Assembly (NCBI RefSeq): GCF_902706035.1
Contig: NZ_CACSJA010000013.1
Span: 1 to 64,000, forward strand
DNA: 64,000 nucleotides
Direction: 5' to 3'
From: Pantoea sp. 18069
Lineage (GTDB): Bacteria > Pseudomonadota > Gammaproteobacteria > Burkholderiales > Burkholderiaceae_C
Part shown: in pieces, positions 1 to 9,935 of the stretch
Layout: each line of letters opens with the position of its first letter
How positions within the stretch are numbered: position 1 is the stretch's first letter
Position numbers and translations under genes: made by a program
The notes under the pieces: generated by a model
Databases searched by the model: none
Seen by the model: the letters and a program-made list of their open reading frames with translations, nothing else
Told to the model about the DNA's origin: nothing

Positions 1-86
1 CTGGTCTTCTTTCGCGCGCTTTCCAGCAGCGGCTTGATGATCTCGAATTGTTCGCGACTGATGTCACTTGGATAGCTTTTTCTCAC
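1..86 (-). CDS. IS5-family transposase, N-terminal fragment (runs off the window)
   Basis: Only the first 28 or so codons are present, starting at a GTG at 84-86 and running off the left edge. The visible peptide begins MRKSYPSDISREQFEI and continues with KPLLESARKKT. This is the characteristic N-terminus of the DUF4096/IS5-type transposase OrfA. The catalytic DDE domain is outside the window, so whether the element is intact cannot be judged. The ATG at 100-102 is in a different frame, so GTG is the start. Confidence 0.7.
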   Translation of the reverse strand, partial: MRKSYPSDISREQFEIIKPLLESARKKT

Positions 87-129
87 CCCCTGAGCTTCTC
101 ATACCTCAGAGACTTTGAACACGTTCTCA
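1..129 (-). mobile_element. End of an IS5-family-like insertion sequence
   Basis: Left-edge fragment of an insertion sequence, seen from its 5' (transposase-start) end. It holds the first codons of a transposase read leftwards and about 40 bases of leader. The likely element tip lies near 110-129, where the minus strand reads GAGAACGTGTTC then AAAGTCTCTGAGG. This resembles the tips of IS5-group elements, but the opposite inverted repeat is outside the window, so the exact boundary and target duplication cannot be fixed. The tip touches the stop codon of dut. The family assignment rests on the transposase N-terminus. Confidence 0.6.
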
Positions 130-576
130 GGCCTTGCCCGTAGAGCCGTAGCCGCCTTCGCCGCGCTCCGAGACGGCCTCGAATTCGTCGACCAGGCGGA
201 AGCTGGGCTGCACCACGGGAACGATCACCAGTTGGGCCAGGCGGTCCATGGGCTGGAGGGTGAACGCCGTGGGCGAGCGGTTCCAGGCGCTGACCATCAG
301 CTGGCCCTGGTAGTCGCTGTCGATCAGGCCGACCAGATTGCCGAGCACGATGCCGTGCTTGTGGCCCAGGCCCGAGCGCGGCAGGATCATGGCCGCGTAG
401 CCCGGGTCCTTGAGGTAGATCGCCATGCCCGTGGGCACGAGCTGCCATTCACCGGGGGCGAGCGTCAGCGGCGCGTCGAGGCAGGCGCGCAGGTCCAGGC
501 CGGCGCTGCCGGGCGTGGCGTAGGCGGGCAGGTTGTCGCGCAGGCGCGCGTCGAGAATCTTGAGGTCAACGTTCAT
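127..576 (-). CDS. dut: dUTP diphosphatase (dUTPase)
   Basis: Cytosolic homotrimeric enzyme that hydrolyses dUTP to dUMP and pyrophosphate, keeping uracil out of DNA and supplying dUMP for thymidylate. The 149-residue length is normal. All five trimeric dUTPase motifs are visible: AGLDLRA (about 25-31), PRSGLG (66-71), [11 protein letters not shown] (83-93, with the catalytic Asp), DRLAQL (111-116) and the P-loop-like [10 protein letters not shown] (138-147). I chose the ATG at 574-576 because MNVDLKIL is the standard N-terminus; the open frame extends about 30 codons further upstream without family similarity. It lies downstream of coaBC, a common pairing. The stop codon sits on the tip of an IS element, but the reading frame is complete. 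Confidence 0.96.
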   Translation of the reverse strand: MNVDLKILDARLRDNLPAYATPGSAGLDLRACLDAPLTLAPGEWQLVPTGMAIYLKDPGYAAMILPRSGLGHKHGIVLGNLVGLIDSDYQGQLMVSAWNRSPTAFTLQPMDRLAQLVIVPVVQPSFRLVDEFEAVSERGEGGYGSTGKA

Positions 577-730
577 GGGAGGTTGCCCACGACCCAGGCG
601 CGCATGGGCGCGCGCGCCGGGCCGGTCAGGGCCTGTGTCAAAAAAGAAAATACCTGGGCGCCGCAAGCGGCACCCAGCGGGTGCTGGCCGCCATCATCGC
701 CGAAATTGCGGGCAGCGCGCGGGCCCGGCG

Positions 731-1174
731 TCAGCGTTTCTTGCCGACCAGCCCCTTGCGCACGGCGTTGAACACCACGCCGCCGACCACCAGCAGGCCG
801 ACAAGCCAGATCGCCGCACCTTGCCAGAAGAACATGGCCGTGACCACGAGCAGCCACAGCACGAACGGCACCAGCTTGAACCCGGCCTTGAGCACGGGCT
901 TGCTGACCGCCTCTTGCGCCTGGGCGCGCGTGCGCTCCCGGCTTTCGGCGGGCTGGCGGGATGCGGCGCGTGCGTCGTGCGCCGCAGCGGGTGCGCGCGC
1001 CTGCGCGCGGCGCTGGTCGTCGGCGTTCGACAGCAGCTGGTCGACATAGCGCACGAAGTCGCCATCGGCCGGGCCGCTGTAGTCGGAGCTCGCCAGATTC
1101 ACCGTGGCGCCCCGCCCCAGCGGCGTGCTCTTGCGGCCCTTGAACGGCGGCAGATTGTTGGTCCATGGGTTCAT
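731..1174 (-). CDS. Hypothetical membrane protein between coaBC and dut
   Basis: 147 residues of unknown function. The N-terminal part (about 1-100) is hydrophilic, rich in Ala, Arg and Gln, and looks poorly ordered. The C-terminal part has two hydrophobic stretches (about 103-118 and 120-137, with FVLWLLVVTAMFF and IWLVGLLVVGGVVF) ending in a basic KRxxxGKKR-like tail. This suggests a small hairpin membrane protein. Its ATG overlaps the coaBC stop codon by four bases (ATGA), so it is probably translationally coupled to coaBC in a coaBC-unknown-dut operon. No recognised domain; the context does not fix a function. Confidence 0.75.
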   Translation of the reverse strand: MNPWTNNLPPFKGRKSTPLGRGATVNLASSDYSGPADGDFVRYVDQLLSNADDQRRAQARAPAAAHDARAASRQPAESRERTRAQAQEAVSKPVLKAGFKLVPFVLWLLVVTAMFFWQGAAIWLVGLLVVGGVVFNAVRKGLVGKKR

Positions 1175-2427
1175 GTGAGCACCTGTTGCGCGCCGGGGCG
1201 CAGCGTGGCCGGCGCGCCGGCCAGGCGCTGCGCGATCTCGGCAACGAGTTGCTGGGCCAGCACGCGCTTGGACGCATGCGGGAGTTCGCGGTGACCGTCG
1301 GCGTCGATCAGCAGCAGCGCATTGTCGTCCTGCCCAAAGGTCGCGGGGCCGATATTGCCGACCAGCAGCGGCACCTGCTTGCGCAGCCGCTTGGCCGTGG
1401 CATGGGCCAGCAGGTCATGGCTTTCGGCGGCGAAGCCGACGCAGTACAGCTGGCCGGCGCGCGCGCGCGGCGACTGGGCAACGCGCGCCAGGATGTCGGG
1501 GTTCTCGACGAAGGCCAGCGCCGGCACTTCGCCCGAGCCGTCCTTCTTGATCTTCTGCTGCGAAGCCAGCGCCGGGCGCCAGTCGGCCACGGCTGCGGTG
1601 GCGATGAACACCGTGGCGGCAGCTACCGCCTGATCCACCGCCATGCCCATCTGCTCGGCCGACTCCACATTGATGCGCCGCACGCCGCGCGGCGTGGGCA
1701 GGTGCACGGGCCCGGCCACCAGCGTGACTTCGGCGCCGGCCTCGCGCGCCGCACGCGCAATCGCAAAACCCATCTTGCCGCTGGAGCGGTTGGTGATGCC
1801 GCGCACCGGATCGATGGCTTCGAAAGTGGGGCCGGCCGTAACCAGCAGGTGCTGGCCCATGAGTTTCTGCGGCGTGAAGAAGGCGCTGAGCTCTTGCATC
1901 AGTTCGGCGGGCTCGAGCATGCGGCCGTCGCCGGTCTCGCCGCAGGCCTGCTCGCCCGTGCCCACGCCCAGCACCGTGGCGCCATCGCGCGCGACCTGGG
2001 CGAAATTGCGCTGGGTCGCGGGGTGGACCCACATTTCGCGGTTCATCGCGGGCGCGAGCAGCAGCGGCACGCGCTCGGCAGGCCGCGCCAGGCACAGCAG
2101 GCTCAGCAGCTCGTCGGACCGGCCCTGGGCCAGGCGCGCGGCGAAATCGGCGCTGCACGGCGCGATCAGCACGGCATCGGCTTCGCGGCTCAGGTTGATG
2201 TGCGGCATGCGATTGGGCTCGCGTGCGTCCCACTGCGAGCCATAGACCGTGCGGCCAGAGAGCGCCTGCATGGTCACGGGCGTGATGAACTGCTCGGCCG
2301 CCTCGGTCATGACGACCTGCACGGTCGCCCCGGCCTTGATCAGCAGCCGGCACAGCTCCGCCGACTTGTAACAAGCAACGCCTCCACTGAGGCCCAGAAC
2401 CAGATGTTTACCAGCGAACTCTTTCAT
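1171..2427 (-). CDS. coaBC: Bifunctional phosphopantothenoylcysteine decarboxylase / phosphopantothenate-cysteine ligase
   Basis: Two consecutive steps of coenzyme A synthesis: CTP-dependent ligation of 4'-phosphopantothenate with cysteine (CoaB) and FMN-dependent decarboxylation (CoaC). 418 residues, usual for the fusion. The N-terminal CoaC flavoprotein domain shows GLSGGVACYKSAEL near residue 12, the APAMN motif and the substrate-recognition flap ACGETGDGRM. The C-terminal CoaB domain starts near residue 195 with TAGPTFEAIDPVR and NRSSGKMG, and has the KIKKDG motif with the conserved lysine. There is no clear Shine-Dalgarno sequence; a TAAATT hexamer lies six bases before the ATG, hinting at a very short or absent leader. 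First gene of the leftward coaBC-unknown-dut unit. Confidence 0.96.
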   Translation of the reverse strand: MKEFAGKHLVLGLSGGVACYKSAELCRLLIKAGATVQVVMTEAAEQFITPVTMQALSGRTVYGSQWDAREPNRMPHINLSREADAVLIAPCSADFAARLAQGRSDELLSLLCLARPAERVPLLLAPAMNREMWVHPATQRNFAQVARDGATVLGVGTGEQACGETGDGRMLEPAELMQELSAFFTPQKLMGQHLLVTAGPTFEAIDPVRGITNRSSGKMGFAIARAAREAGAEVTLVAGPVHLPTPRGVRRINVESAEQMGMAVDQAVAAATVFIATAAVADWRPALASQQKIKKDGSGEVPALAFVENPDILARVAQSPRARAGQLYCVGFAAESHDLLAHATAKRLRKQVPLLVGNIGPATFGQDDNALLLIDADGHRELPHASKRVLAQQLVAEIAQRLAGAPATLRPGAQQVLT

Positions 2428-2433
2428 GTGTCG

Positions 2434-2439
2434 AATTTA
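2434..2439 (-). promoter_or_regulatory. Candidate -10 element of coaBC (possible leaderless transcript)
   Basis: TAAATT on the minus strand ends six bases before the coaBC ATG. No Shine-Dalgarno sequence is seen, so a transcript starting the usual distance downstream would begin at or near the start codon. Inferred from spacing only. Confidence 0.35.
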
Positions 2440-2518
2440 GCAGACAAGGCAAGTCGATGGACGCCTGTTTGACAGGGTATATCGCTGCCCACTCGGACGC
2501 GTGAAATGGGCACGCATC

Positions 2519-4215
<1,697 letters not shown>

Positions 4216-4238
4216 TAGCCCATCAAAAGGAAACCCCC

Positions 4239-5096
4239 ATGAAACTCTGCGGCTTTGACATCGGTCTGGACCAGCGCTTTTTCCTCATTGCCGGCCCTTG
4301 CGTGGTCGAGTCCGAGCAGCTGCAGATGGACGTGGCCGGCCAGCTCAAGGAAATCACGGCGAGCCTGGGCATCAACTTCATCTTCAAGAGCAGCTTCGAC
4401 AAGGCCAACCGTTCCTCGGGCGCGAGCTTTCGCGGCCCGGGCATGGAAAAAGGCCTGGAGATCCTGGCCAAGGTCAGGAAGGAACTCAACGTTCCCATCC
4501 TGACCGATGTGCACACCGTCGAAGAAGTGCCCTATGTGGCGAGCATCGTCGACATGCTGCAGACGCCGGCCTTCCTGTGCCGCCAGACGGATTTCATCCG
4601 CGCTGTCGCCCAGTCGGGCAAGCCGGCGAACATCAAGAAGGGCCAGTTCCTGGCCCCGCATGACATGAAGCATGTCATCGCCAAGGCGCGTGCCGCGGCC
4701 CTGGAAGCGGGCCTGCCCGAAGACTCGTTCACCGCCTGCGAGCGCGGCGCGAGCTTCGGCTACAACAACCTGGTCAGCGACATGCGTTCGCTGGCCATCA
4801 TGCGCGAGACCAACGCCCCCGTGGTGTTCGACGCGACGCACAGCGTGCAGCTGCCCGGCGGCAATGGCGAGACCAGCGGCGGCATGCGCGAGATGGTGCC
4901 CGTGCTGTCGCGCGCGGCCGTGGCCGTGGGCATTTCCGGCCTGTTCATGGAAACCCACCCCGATCCCTGCAACGCGCTGTCCGACGGCCCGAACGCCGTG
5001 CCGCTCAAGCACATGCGCGCGCTGCTCGAAACGCTGGTCGCGCTCGACGACGTGACCAAGCGCAACGGCTTTCTCGAAAACCAGTTTGGCGCCTGA
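4239..5096 (+). CDS. kdsA: 3-deoxy-8-phosphooctulonate (KDO-8-phosphate) synthase
   Basis: Condenses phosphoenolpyruvate with arabinose 5-phosphate to give KDO-8-phosphate, the first committed step of KDO supply for the lipopolysaccharide inner core. 285 residues, typical length. Visible motifs: [12 protein letters not shown] (about 12-23, PEP binding), [12 protein letters not shown] (about 47-58), the [11 protein letters not shown] segment, [11 protein letters not shown] and [16 protein letters not shown]. The ATG at 4239 follows an AAAGGAAA ribosome-binding site. An open frame continues far upstream inside pyrG, but that part is not coding in this frame. Co-transcription with pyrG is likely. 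Confidence 0.97.
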   Translation: MKLCGFDIGLDQRFFLIAGPCVVESEQLQMDVAGQLKEITASLGINFIFKSSFDKANRSSGASFRGPGMEKGLEILAKVRKELNVPILTDVHTVEEVPYVASIVDMLQTPAFLCRQTDFIRAVAQSGKPANIKKGQFLAPHDMKHVIAKARAAALEAGLPEDSFTACERGASFGYNNLVSDMRSLAIMRETNAPVVFDATHSVQLPGGNGETSGGMREMVPVLSRAAVAVGISGLFMETHPDPCNALSDGPNAVPLKHMRALLETLVALDDVTKRNGFLENQFGA

Positions 5097-5124
5097 AGCA
5101 CCGGCTTTGTGCCCTGCAACTCCA

Positions 5125-5152
5125 GCACCCGCCGGCCAACGCCGGCAGGTGC
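5125..5152 (+). other. Inverted repeat between kdsA and eno
   Basis: GCACC-C-GCCGGC, a four-base CAAC loop, then GCCGGC-A-GGTGC: an 11-pair stem with one mismatch. No U-run follows, so it may be a processing or stability element, or a weak terminator before eno, rather than an intrinsic terminator. Confidence 0.4.
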
Positions 5153-5201
5153 GATGGCCGAAGCGCCGGGCCCTGCCCCGCTTCCCGGCTGGATGATCTG
5201 A

Positions 5202-6512
<1,311 letters not shown>

Positions 6513-6542
6513 GACAAGCAGGCTGCGCCGGCGCGCAGCCCG

Positions 6543-6568
6543 CGGTGAAGAGGCCCGCCTCTTCACCG
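6543..6568 (+). terminator. Strong hairpin downstream of eno
   Basis: CGGTGAAGAGG, a CCCG loop, then CCTCTTCACCG: an 11-bp perfect stem 30 bases after the eno stop. No clear U-tract follows. It could be a terminator acting with other factors or a 3'-end stabiliser separating eno from ftsB. Confidence 0.5.
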
Positions 6569-6593
6569 ACCTGCTTTGCCTCGCCACGCCATC

Positions 6594-6599
6594 GACAAT
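6594..6599 (+). promoter_or_regulatory. Candidate -10 element of ftsB
   Basis: GACAAT ends six bases before the ftsB ATG, in a gap with only cytosines before the start and no Shine-Dalgarno sequence. Tentative; one of several genes in the window with this spacing. Confidence 0.3.
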
Positions 6600-6605
6600 A
6601 CCCCC

Positions 6606-6884
6606 ATGGTCCATCGCATCGTCCCGCTGATTTTGCTGGTGCTTCTTGCCGCCGTGCATGCGCAGCTGTGGCTGGGCCAGGGCAGCGTGGCCTATGTGCA
6701 GGAGCTGCACCAGCAGATTGCCGACCAGAATGCCGCCAATGCATTGGTGCGCAATGAAAACGAGCGGCTGTCGGTCGAAGTCAGCGACCTCAAGAACGGT
6801 CTTGAAATGGTCGAAGCCAAGGCCCGCAGCGAACTGGGCATGCTCAAGCCCAACGAAATCTTCGTGCAGGTCACGCACCGCTGA
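6606..6884 (+). CDS. ftsB: Cell division protein FtsB (DivIC family)
   Basis: Small bitopic divisome protein that forms a complex with FtsQ and FtsL and helps activate septal peptidoglycan synthesis. 92 residues. The N-terminal segment (about 4-20, RIVPLILLVLLAAVHAQL) is the membrane anchor. It is followed by the family-typical WLGQGSV segment and a coiled coil (about 27-72) with the asparagine-rich QNAANALVRNENERL. The C-terminal ELGMLKPNEIF is a recognisable FtsB ending. I start at the ATG at 6606 because it gives the short cytoplasmic tail of the family; an ATG 30 bases upstream is in frame but adds an atypical extension. Location after eno is the classic order. Confidence 0.93.
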   Translation: MVHRIVPLILLVLLAAVHAQLWLGQGSVAYVQELHQQIADQNAANALVRNENERLSVEVSDLKNGLEMVEAKARSELGMLKPNEIFVQVTHR

Positions 6885-6887
6885 CCT

Positions 6888-7370
6888 GTGTCCGAGTTGA
6901 TTGCCGCCGCGCCTGCCGGCTGTCTGGTGCAGGTGCTAGGAGCCTGCCATAGCGGCGCCGACGCGCTGTGCGCCGACCTGGCCCAGGCCTTGCCGCACTG
7001 CACTGTGCTCAACGCCAGCCCTGCCTGGCTGGGCGAACACGCTCCCGACCTTCCCTTGCAGCCACTGCAATGCTGGCTGCTGTGCGGGCTTGATCTCGAC
7101 TGCCCGCCCCTTGAGCAGGCGCGCCAGCAGCGCGAAGACGCGGCGCTGCGCGCGCAGCTCGCGCGCGCCGGCCTGGTGTTCCGCGTAGTCTATGGCACGA
7201 CGCCCCAGCAGCGTCTGTCGCAGGCCCTGCAGGCCCTGGACGCTGTCGCCCCCTGCGAGGCCACGGCGCGCCACCGGCCCGGCGAGGCCAGCCAGCGCTT
7301 GCGGCCCATGTGCGAGCAATGCAGCGATCCGGAGTGTGAACGGCGCTTGTTCAGCGCGTTGAACCGCTGA
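6888..7370 (+). CDS. Hypothetical protein downstream of ftsB with a C-terminal cysteine cluster
   Basis: 160 residues starting at a GTG three bases after the ftsB stop, so almost certainly co-transcribed with ftsB. I recognise no family with confidence. The N-terminal segment VQVLGACHSGADALCADL (about 13-31) has the spacing of a degenerate P-loop but lacks the Gly-Lys-Ser/Thr core. A cluster CEQCSDPEC (about 143-151, CxxCxxxxC) near the C-terminus could bind a metal. Composition (Ala, Leu, Gln-rich) matches the neighbours, with no sign of transfer. Function unknown; proximity to ftsB does not by itself imply a division role. Confidence 0.75.
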   Translation: MSELIAAAPAGCLVQVLGACHSGADALCADLAQALPHCTVLNASPAWLGEHAPDLPLQPLQCWLLCGLDLDCPPLEQARQQREDAALRAQLARAGLVFRVVYGTTPQQRLSQALQALDAVAPCEATARHRPGEASQRLRPMCEQCSDPECERRLFSALNR

Positions 7371-7390
7371 CAGCCGGGCGCGCCCACCGC

Positions 7391-7412
7391 GTTCACCCTG
7401 AGCCTGCCGAAC
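7391..7412. repeat. Degenerate copy of a dispersed CCTGAGCCTG repeat
   Basis: GTTCACCCTGAGCCTGCCG followed by AAC lies between two convergent genes. A second copy sharing the CCTGAGCCTG core is at 24401-24418. It resembles palindromic repeats common in Comamonadaceae intergenic regions, here degenerate. Confidence 0.45.
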
Positions 7413-7443
7413 GACAAACCCGGGCCGCGCTATTTGAAGCGGC

Positions 7444-8442
7444 TTACTGCACCGCTTCCGAACTCGGCGGCTGCTTTTCGGGGCCGGTGAACAGGGTCGC
7501 GGCGTCTATCGGGTCGAAGCGGTATTGCTGGCCGCAATACTCGCAGCCGACTTCGATCTGGCCGCGTTCCTGCACGATGCTCTCGATCTCATCGGGGCCC
7601 AGCGTGCGCAGCATGCCGGCGACGCGCTCGCGGCTGCAGTTGCAGGCAAAGCGCGGCGCGCTCTCGCCTTCCTGGGGCGCGAAGCGCACCAGCTTCTCTT
7701 CCCAGAACAGCCGGCGCAAGATGGTGTCGACGTCCAGCGTGAGCAACTCTTCGCGCGTGAGGCTCGAAGCCAGCGTGGCGATGCGGTTGTACTCTTCGTT
7801 CAGGCCGTTCTGGTCCAGGCCCGAATGCGCGCTTTCGGTCGCGGCGGCGAGGTTCGCTTCGCCCTTGACGGGCATGCGCTGCACCAGCAGGCCCGCGGCC
7901 ACCTGGTCGTTCGCGGCCAGCACCAGCACCGTGTCGAGCTGCTCCGACTGCAGCATGTAGAACTGCAGGGCCTGGGACAGCTGCTCGAAGCGCCGGCCCT
8001 TGGCGTCTTCCAGCGGCACCACGCCCTGGTAGGGCTGCTGGCCGGGCTGGCGATCCTTGGGATCCAGCGTGATCGCGCAGCGTGCGCCCCCCGCGACATT
8101 GAGCAGCTCGGCAAGATGGGCGTTGTCGGCGACCGGATGGTCGCTGCGCACCGTGGCGGTGGCGCGCACGCTCAGGTCGGGCTGGACTTCGGTCACGGCC
8201 AGCTTGACCGGGCCGTCGCCGAACACCTGCATGACCAGCGCCCCATTGAACTTGATGTTCGACTGCATCAGCACGCCTGCGGCCGCCATCTCGCCGAGCA
8301 GGGCCTGCACCGGCGGCGCATAGGCGCCGGTATCGCTGTTGCCCGCGCGGCGCGCGAGGATTTCGGTCCAGGCATCGGTCAGGCGCACGATCATTCCGCG
8401 CACCGGCAGGCCATCGAAAAGGAATTTATGGAGTTCAGACAC
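7444..8442 (-). CDS. hslO: Redox-regulated chaperone Hsp33
   Basis: Cytosolic holdase activated by oxidation and unfolding; zinc-bound cysteines act as the redox switch. 332 residues, somewhat longer than the 290-residue E. coli protein. The N-terminal substrate-binding domain begins MSELHKFLFDGLPVRGMIVRL. The C-terminal switch has CNC (near residue 268) and a CEYCGQ pair near residue 303, giving the CxC-CxxC zinc site. The start is a GTG at 8440-8442 with an AGGA-like sequence upstream. It sits 29 bases downstream of the gamma-carbonic-anhydrase-like gene on the same strand, so co-transcription is plausible. Confidence 0.95.
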   Translation of the reverse strand: MSELHKFLFDGLPVRGMIVRLTDAWTEILARRAGNSDTGAYAPPVQALLGEMAAAGVLMQSNIKFNGALVMQVFGDGPVKLAVTEVQPDLSVRATATVRSDHPVADNAHLAELLNVAGGARCAITLDPKDRQPGQQPYQGVVPLEDAKGRRFEQLSQALQFYMLQSEQLDTVLVLAANDQVAAGLLVQRMPVKGEANLAAATESAHSGLDQNGLNEEYNRIATLASSLTREELLTLDVDTILRRLFWEEKLVRFAPQEGESAPRFACNCSRERVAGMLRTLGPDEIESIVQERGQIEVGCEYCGQQYRFDPIDAATLFTGPEKQPPSSEAVQ

Positions 8443-8471
8443 GCAGGAGTTCCTGGAAAAATGCCCGGTTT

Positions 8472-8996
8472 TCAGCCGAGCTTGCGCAAGCCGCTCTTGT
8501 AGCGGCGCGCGTTGTCAATGTAATGCTGCGCGCTCTTGCGCAGCCCTTCGATCTGCTCGGGGGTCAGGTCGCGCACCGCCTTGGCGGGGCTGCCGATGAT
8601 CATCGAGCCGTCGGGAAATTCCTTGCCTTCGGTCACCAGCGCGCCGGCGCCGACCAGGCAGTTCCTGCCGATCTTCGCGCCATTGAGAATCACCGCCCCT
8701 ATGCCGATCAACGACTCGTCGCCTATGGTGCAGCCATGGAGCATGACCTGGTGGCCCACGGTCACGCGCTCGCCCACGACCAGCGGCTTGCCCGGGTCGG
8801 CATGCAGCACGCTGGCGTCCTGGATATTGCTGCCCGCACCGATCTGCAGCGTCGCCGTATCGCCGCGCAGCACGCTGCCAAACCAGATGCTCACGTCCTC
8901 ACCCAGCACCACATCACCGATCACCTGGGCGCTGTCGGCCACCCAGGCCGATGCGGCCATCTGTGGCGCACGGCCATCGAGTTCATAAATCGCCAT
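8472..8996 (-). CDS. Gamma-carbonic-anhydrase-like hexapeptide-repeat protein (YrdA/PaaY type)
   Basis: 174-residue left-handed beta-helix protein built from hexapeptide repeats, visible from about residue 20 (AWVADSAQVIGDVVLGEDVSIWFGSVLRGD) to about 140. Histidines in the right places for a trimeric zinc site are present (ASVLHAD, VTVGHQVMLHGCTIG). Family members include gamma-carbonic anhydrases and CoA-recycling proteins such as PaaY, but the substrate cannot be told from sequence. A GGAGA ribosome-binding site precedes the ATG. It is transcribed divergently from the DUF455 gene, 43 bases away, and probably leads the unit with hslO. Confidence 0.88.
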   Translation of the reverse strand: MAIYELDGRAPQMAASAWVADSAQVIGDVVLGEDVSIWFGSVLRGDTATLQIGAGSNIQDASVLHADPGKPLVVGERVTVGHQVMLHGCTIGDESLIGIGAVILNGAKIGRNCLVGAGALVTEGKEFPDGSMIIGSPAKAVRDLTPEQIEGLRKSAQHYIDNARRYKSGLRKLG

Positions 8997-9026
8997 CGGG
9001 TTTGTCTCCGCTTGTTATGTAAAACC

Positions 9027-9032
9027 TAGAAT
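9027..9032 (+). promoter_or_regulatory. Candidate -10 element of the DUF455 gene
   Basis: TAGAAT ends seven bases before the ATG at 9040. The only purine run (AGGG) abuts the ATG directly, too close to serve as a Shine-Dalgarno site, so a leaderless or near-leaderless transcript is suggested. Confidence 0.4.
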
Positions 9033-9039
9033 TGTAGGG

Positions 9040-9840
9040 ATGGAGTTACGTCACCACGCCCTTGAGGCCTTATGCCTTGCCGACCCCGAGCGCAAAGCCC
9101 GCCAGACGCTGCATATGCATGCGCAGCAGGATTTTTCAATAGATCCTGCCGTCGAACTTGCGCCCGCGCCCGGCACCACGCTGCCCGGCCACCCCGAACG
9201 GCCCGAGCTGCGCGTGCACACCGAAATGGCGCGGCGCTCGCCGGCCACGCCGCATGGCCGCGCGGTGCTGATCCACGCGATTGCCCACATCGAGTACAAC
9301 GCCATCAACCTCGCGCTGGACGCGATCTGGCGTTTTCCCCACATGCCCCAAGCCTTCTACCGCGACTGGCTGCAGGTTGCGGCCGAGGAGGCCAAGCATT
9401 TCAACCTGTTGCGCGCGCACCTGCGCGGCCAGGGCCATGACTACGGCGACTTTCCCGCCCACCAGGGCCAGTGGACGATGTGCGAGAAGACCAAGGACGA
9501 CATCGTCGCGCGCATGGCACTGGTGCCGCGCACCATGGAAGCGCGCGGGCTCGACGCGACACCCCAGATCCAGGCCAAGCTGCGCCAGGTGGGCACGGCC
9601 GACGCGCTGGCCGCGGTCGAGATCCTCGACGTGATCCTGCGCGAGGAAGTCGGCCATGTGGCAATCGGCAACCACTGGTATCGCTGGCTTTGCGAGCGCG
9701 GCGGGCTAGACCCCGAAGCGCATTTCATCGACCTGATGCGCCGCTACGAAGCGCCGCGCCTGCGCCCGCCGTTCAATACGCAGGCGCGGCGCGCGGCAGG
9801 CTTCAGCGAGAACGAACTGCGCTGGCTCGAGCAAAGCTGA
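9040..9840 (+). CDS. DUF455 family ferritin-like protein
   Basis: 266 residues, full length for the DUF455 family (COG2833). These are predicted helical-bundle proteins with a carboxylate-bridged di-metal site. Visible ligand-type motifs: AHIEYNAI (about 87-94), EEAKH (about 112-116) and EEVGH (about 204-208), the repeated ExxH pattern of the ferritin superfamily. The biochemical role is not established; some relatives are called RNA-modification-like or hydroxylase-like. It stands alone between a divergent promoter region and a regulator pair. No signal peptide, so cytosolic. Confidence 0.85.
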   Translation: MELRHHALEALCLADPERKARQTLHMHAQQDFSIDPAVELAPAPGTTLPGHPERPELRVHTEMARRSPATPHGRAVLIHAIAHIEYNAINLALDAIWRFPHMPQAFYRDWLQVAAEEAKHFNLLRAHLRGQGHDYGDFPAHQGQWTMCEKTKDDIVARMALVPRTMEARGLDATPQIQAKLRQVGTADALAAVEILDVILREEVGHVAIGNHWYRWLCERGGLDPEAHFIDLMRRYEAPRLRPPFNTQARRAAGFSENELRWLEQS

Positions 9841-9922
9841 GCTGCGCCCGCCCCAAAGCCCACAGGCGCAGCACTTGTTCCTACAATCGATGCGGTAGGG
9901 CGTCTGCCCTGACCGGCCTTGT

Positions 9923-9928
9923 TAGATT
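9923..9928 (+). promoter_or_regulatory. Candidate -10 element of the first EAL-HDOD gene
   Basis: TAGATT ends seven bases before the ATG at 9936 and no Shine-Dalgarno sequence is present in between. Spacing suggests a leaderless transcript. An alternative -10, TACAAT at 9882-9887, would give a conventional leader of about 45 bases. Confidence 0.3.
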
Positions 9929-9935
9929 GCGACCC

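Noticed and set aside
2469..2474. TTGACA upstream of pyrG as a -35 box
   Set aside because: It is 44 bases from the good TATAAT, far beyond the 16-18 base spacing.
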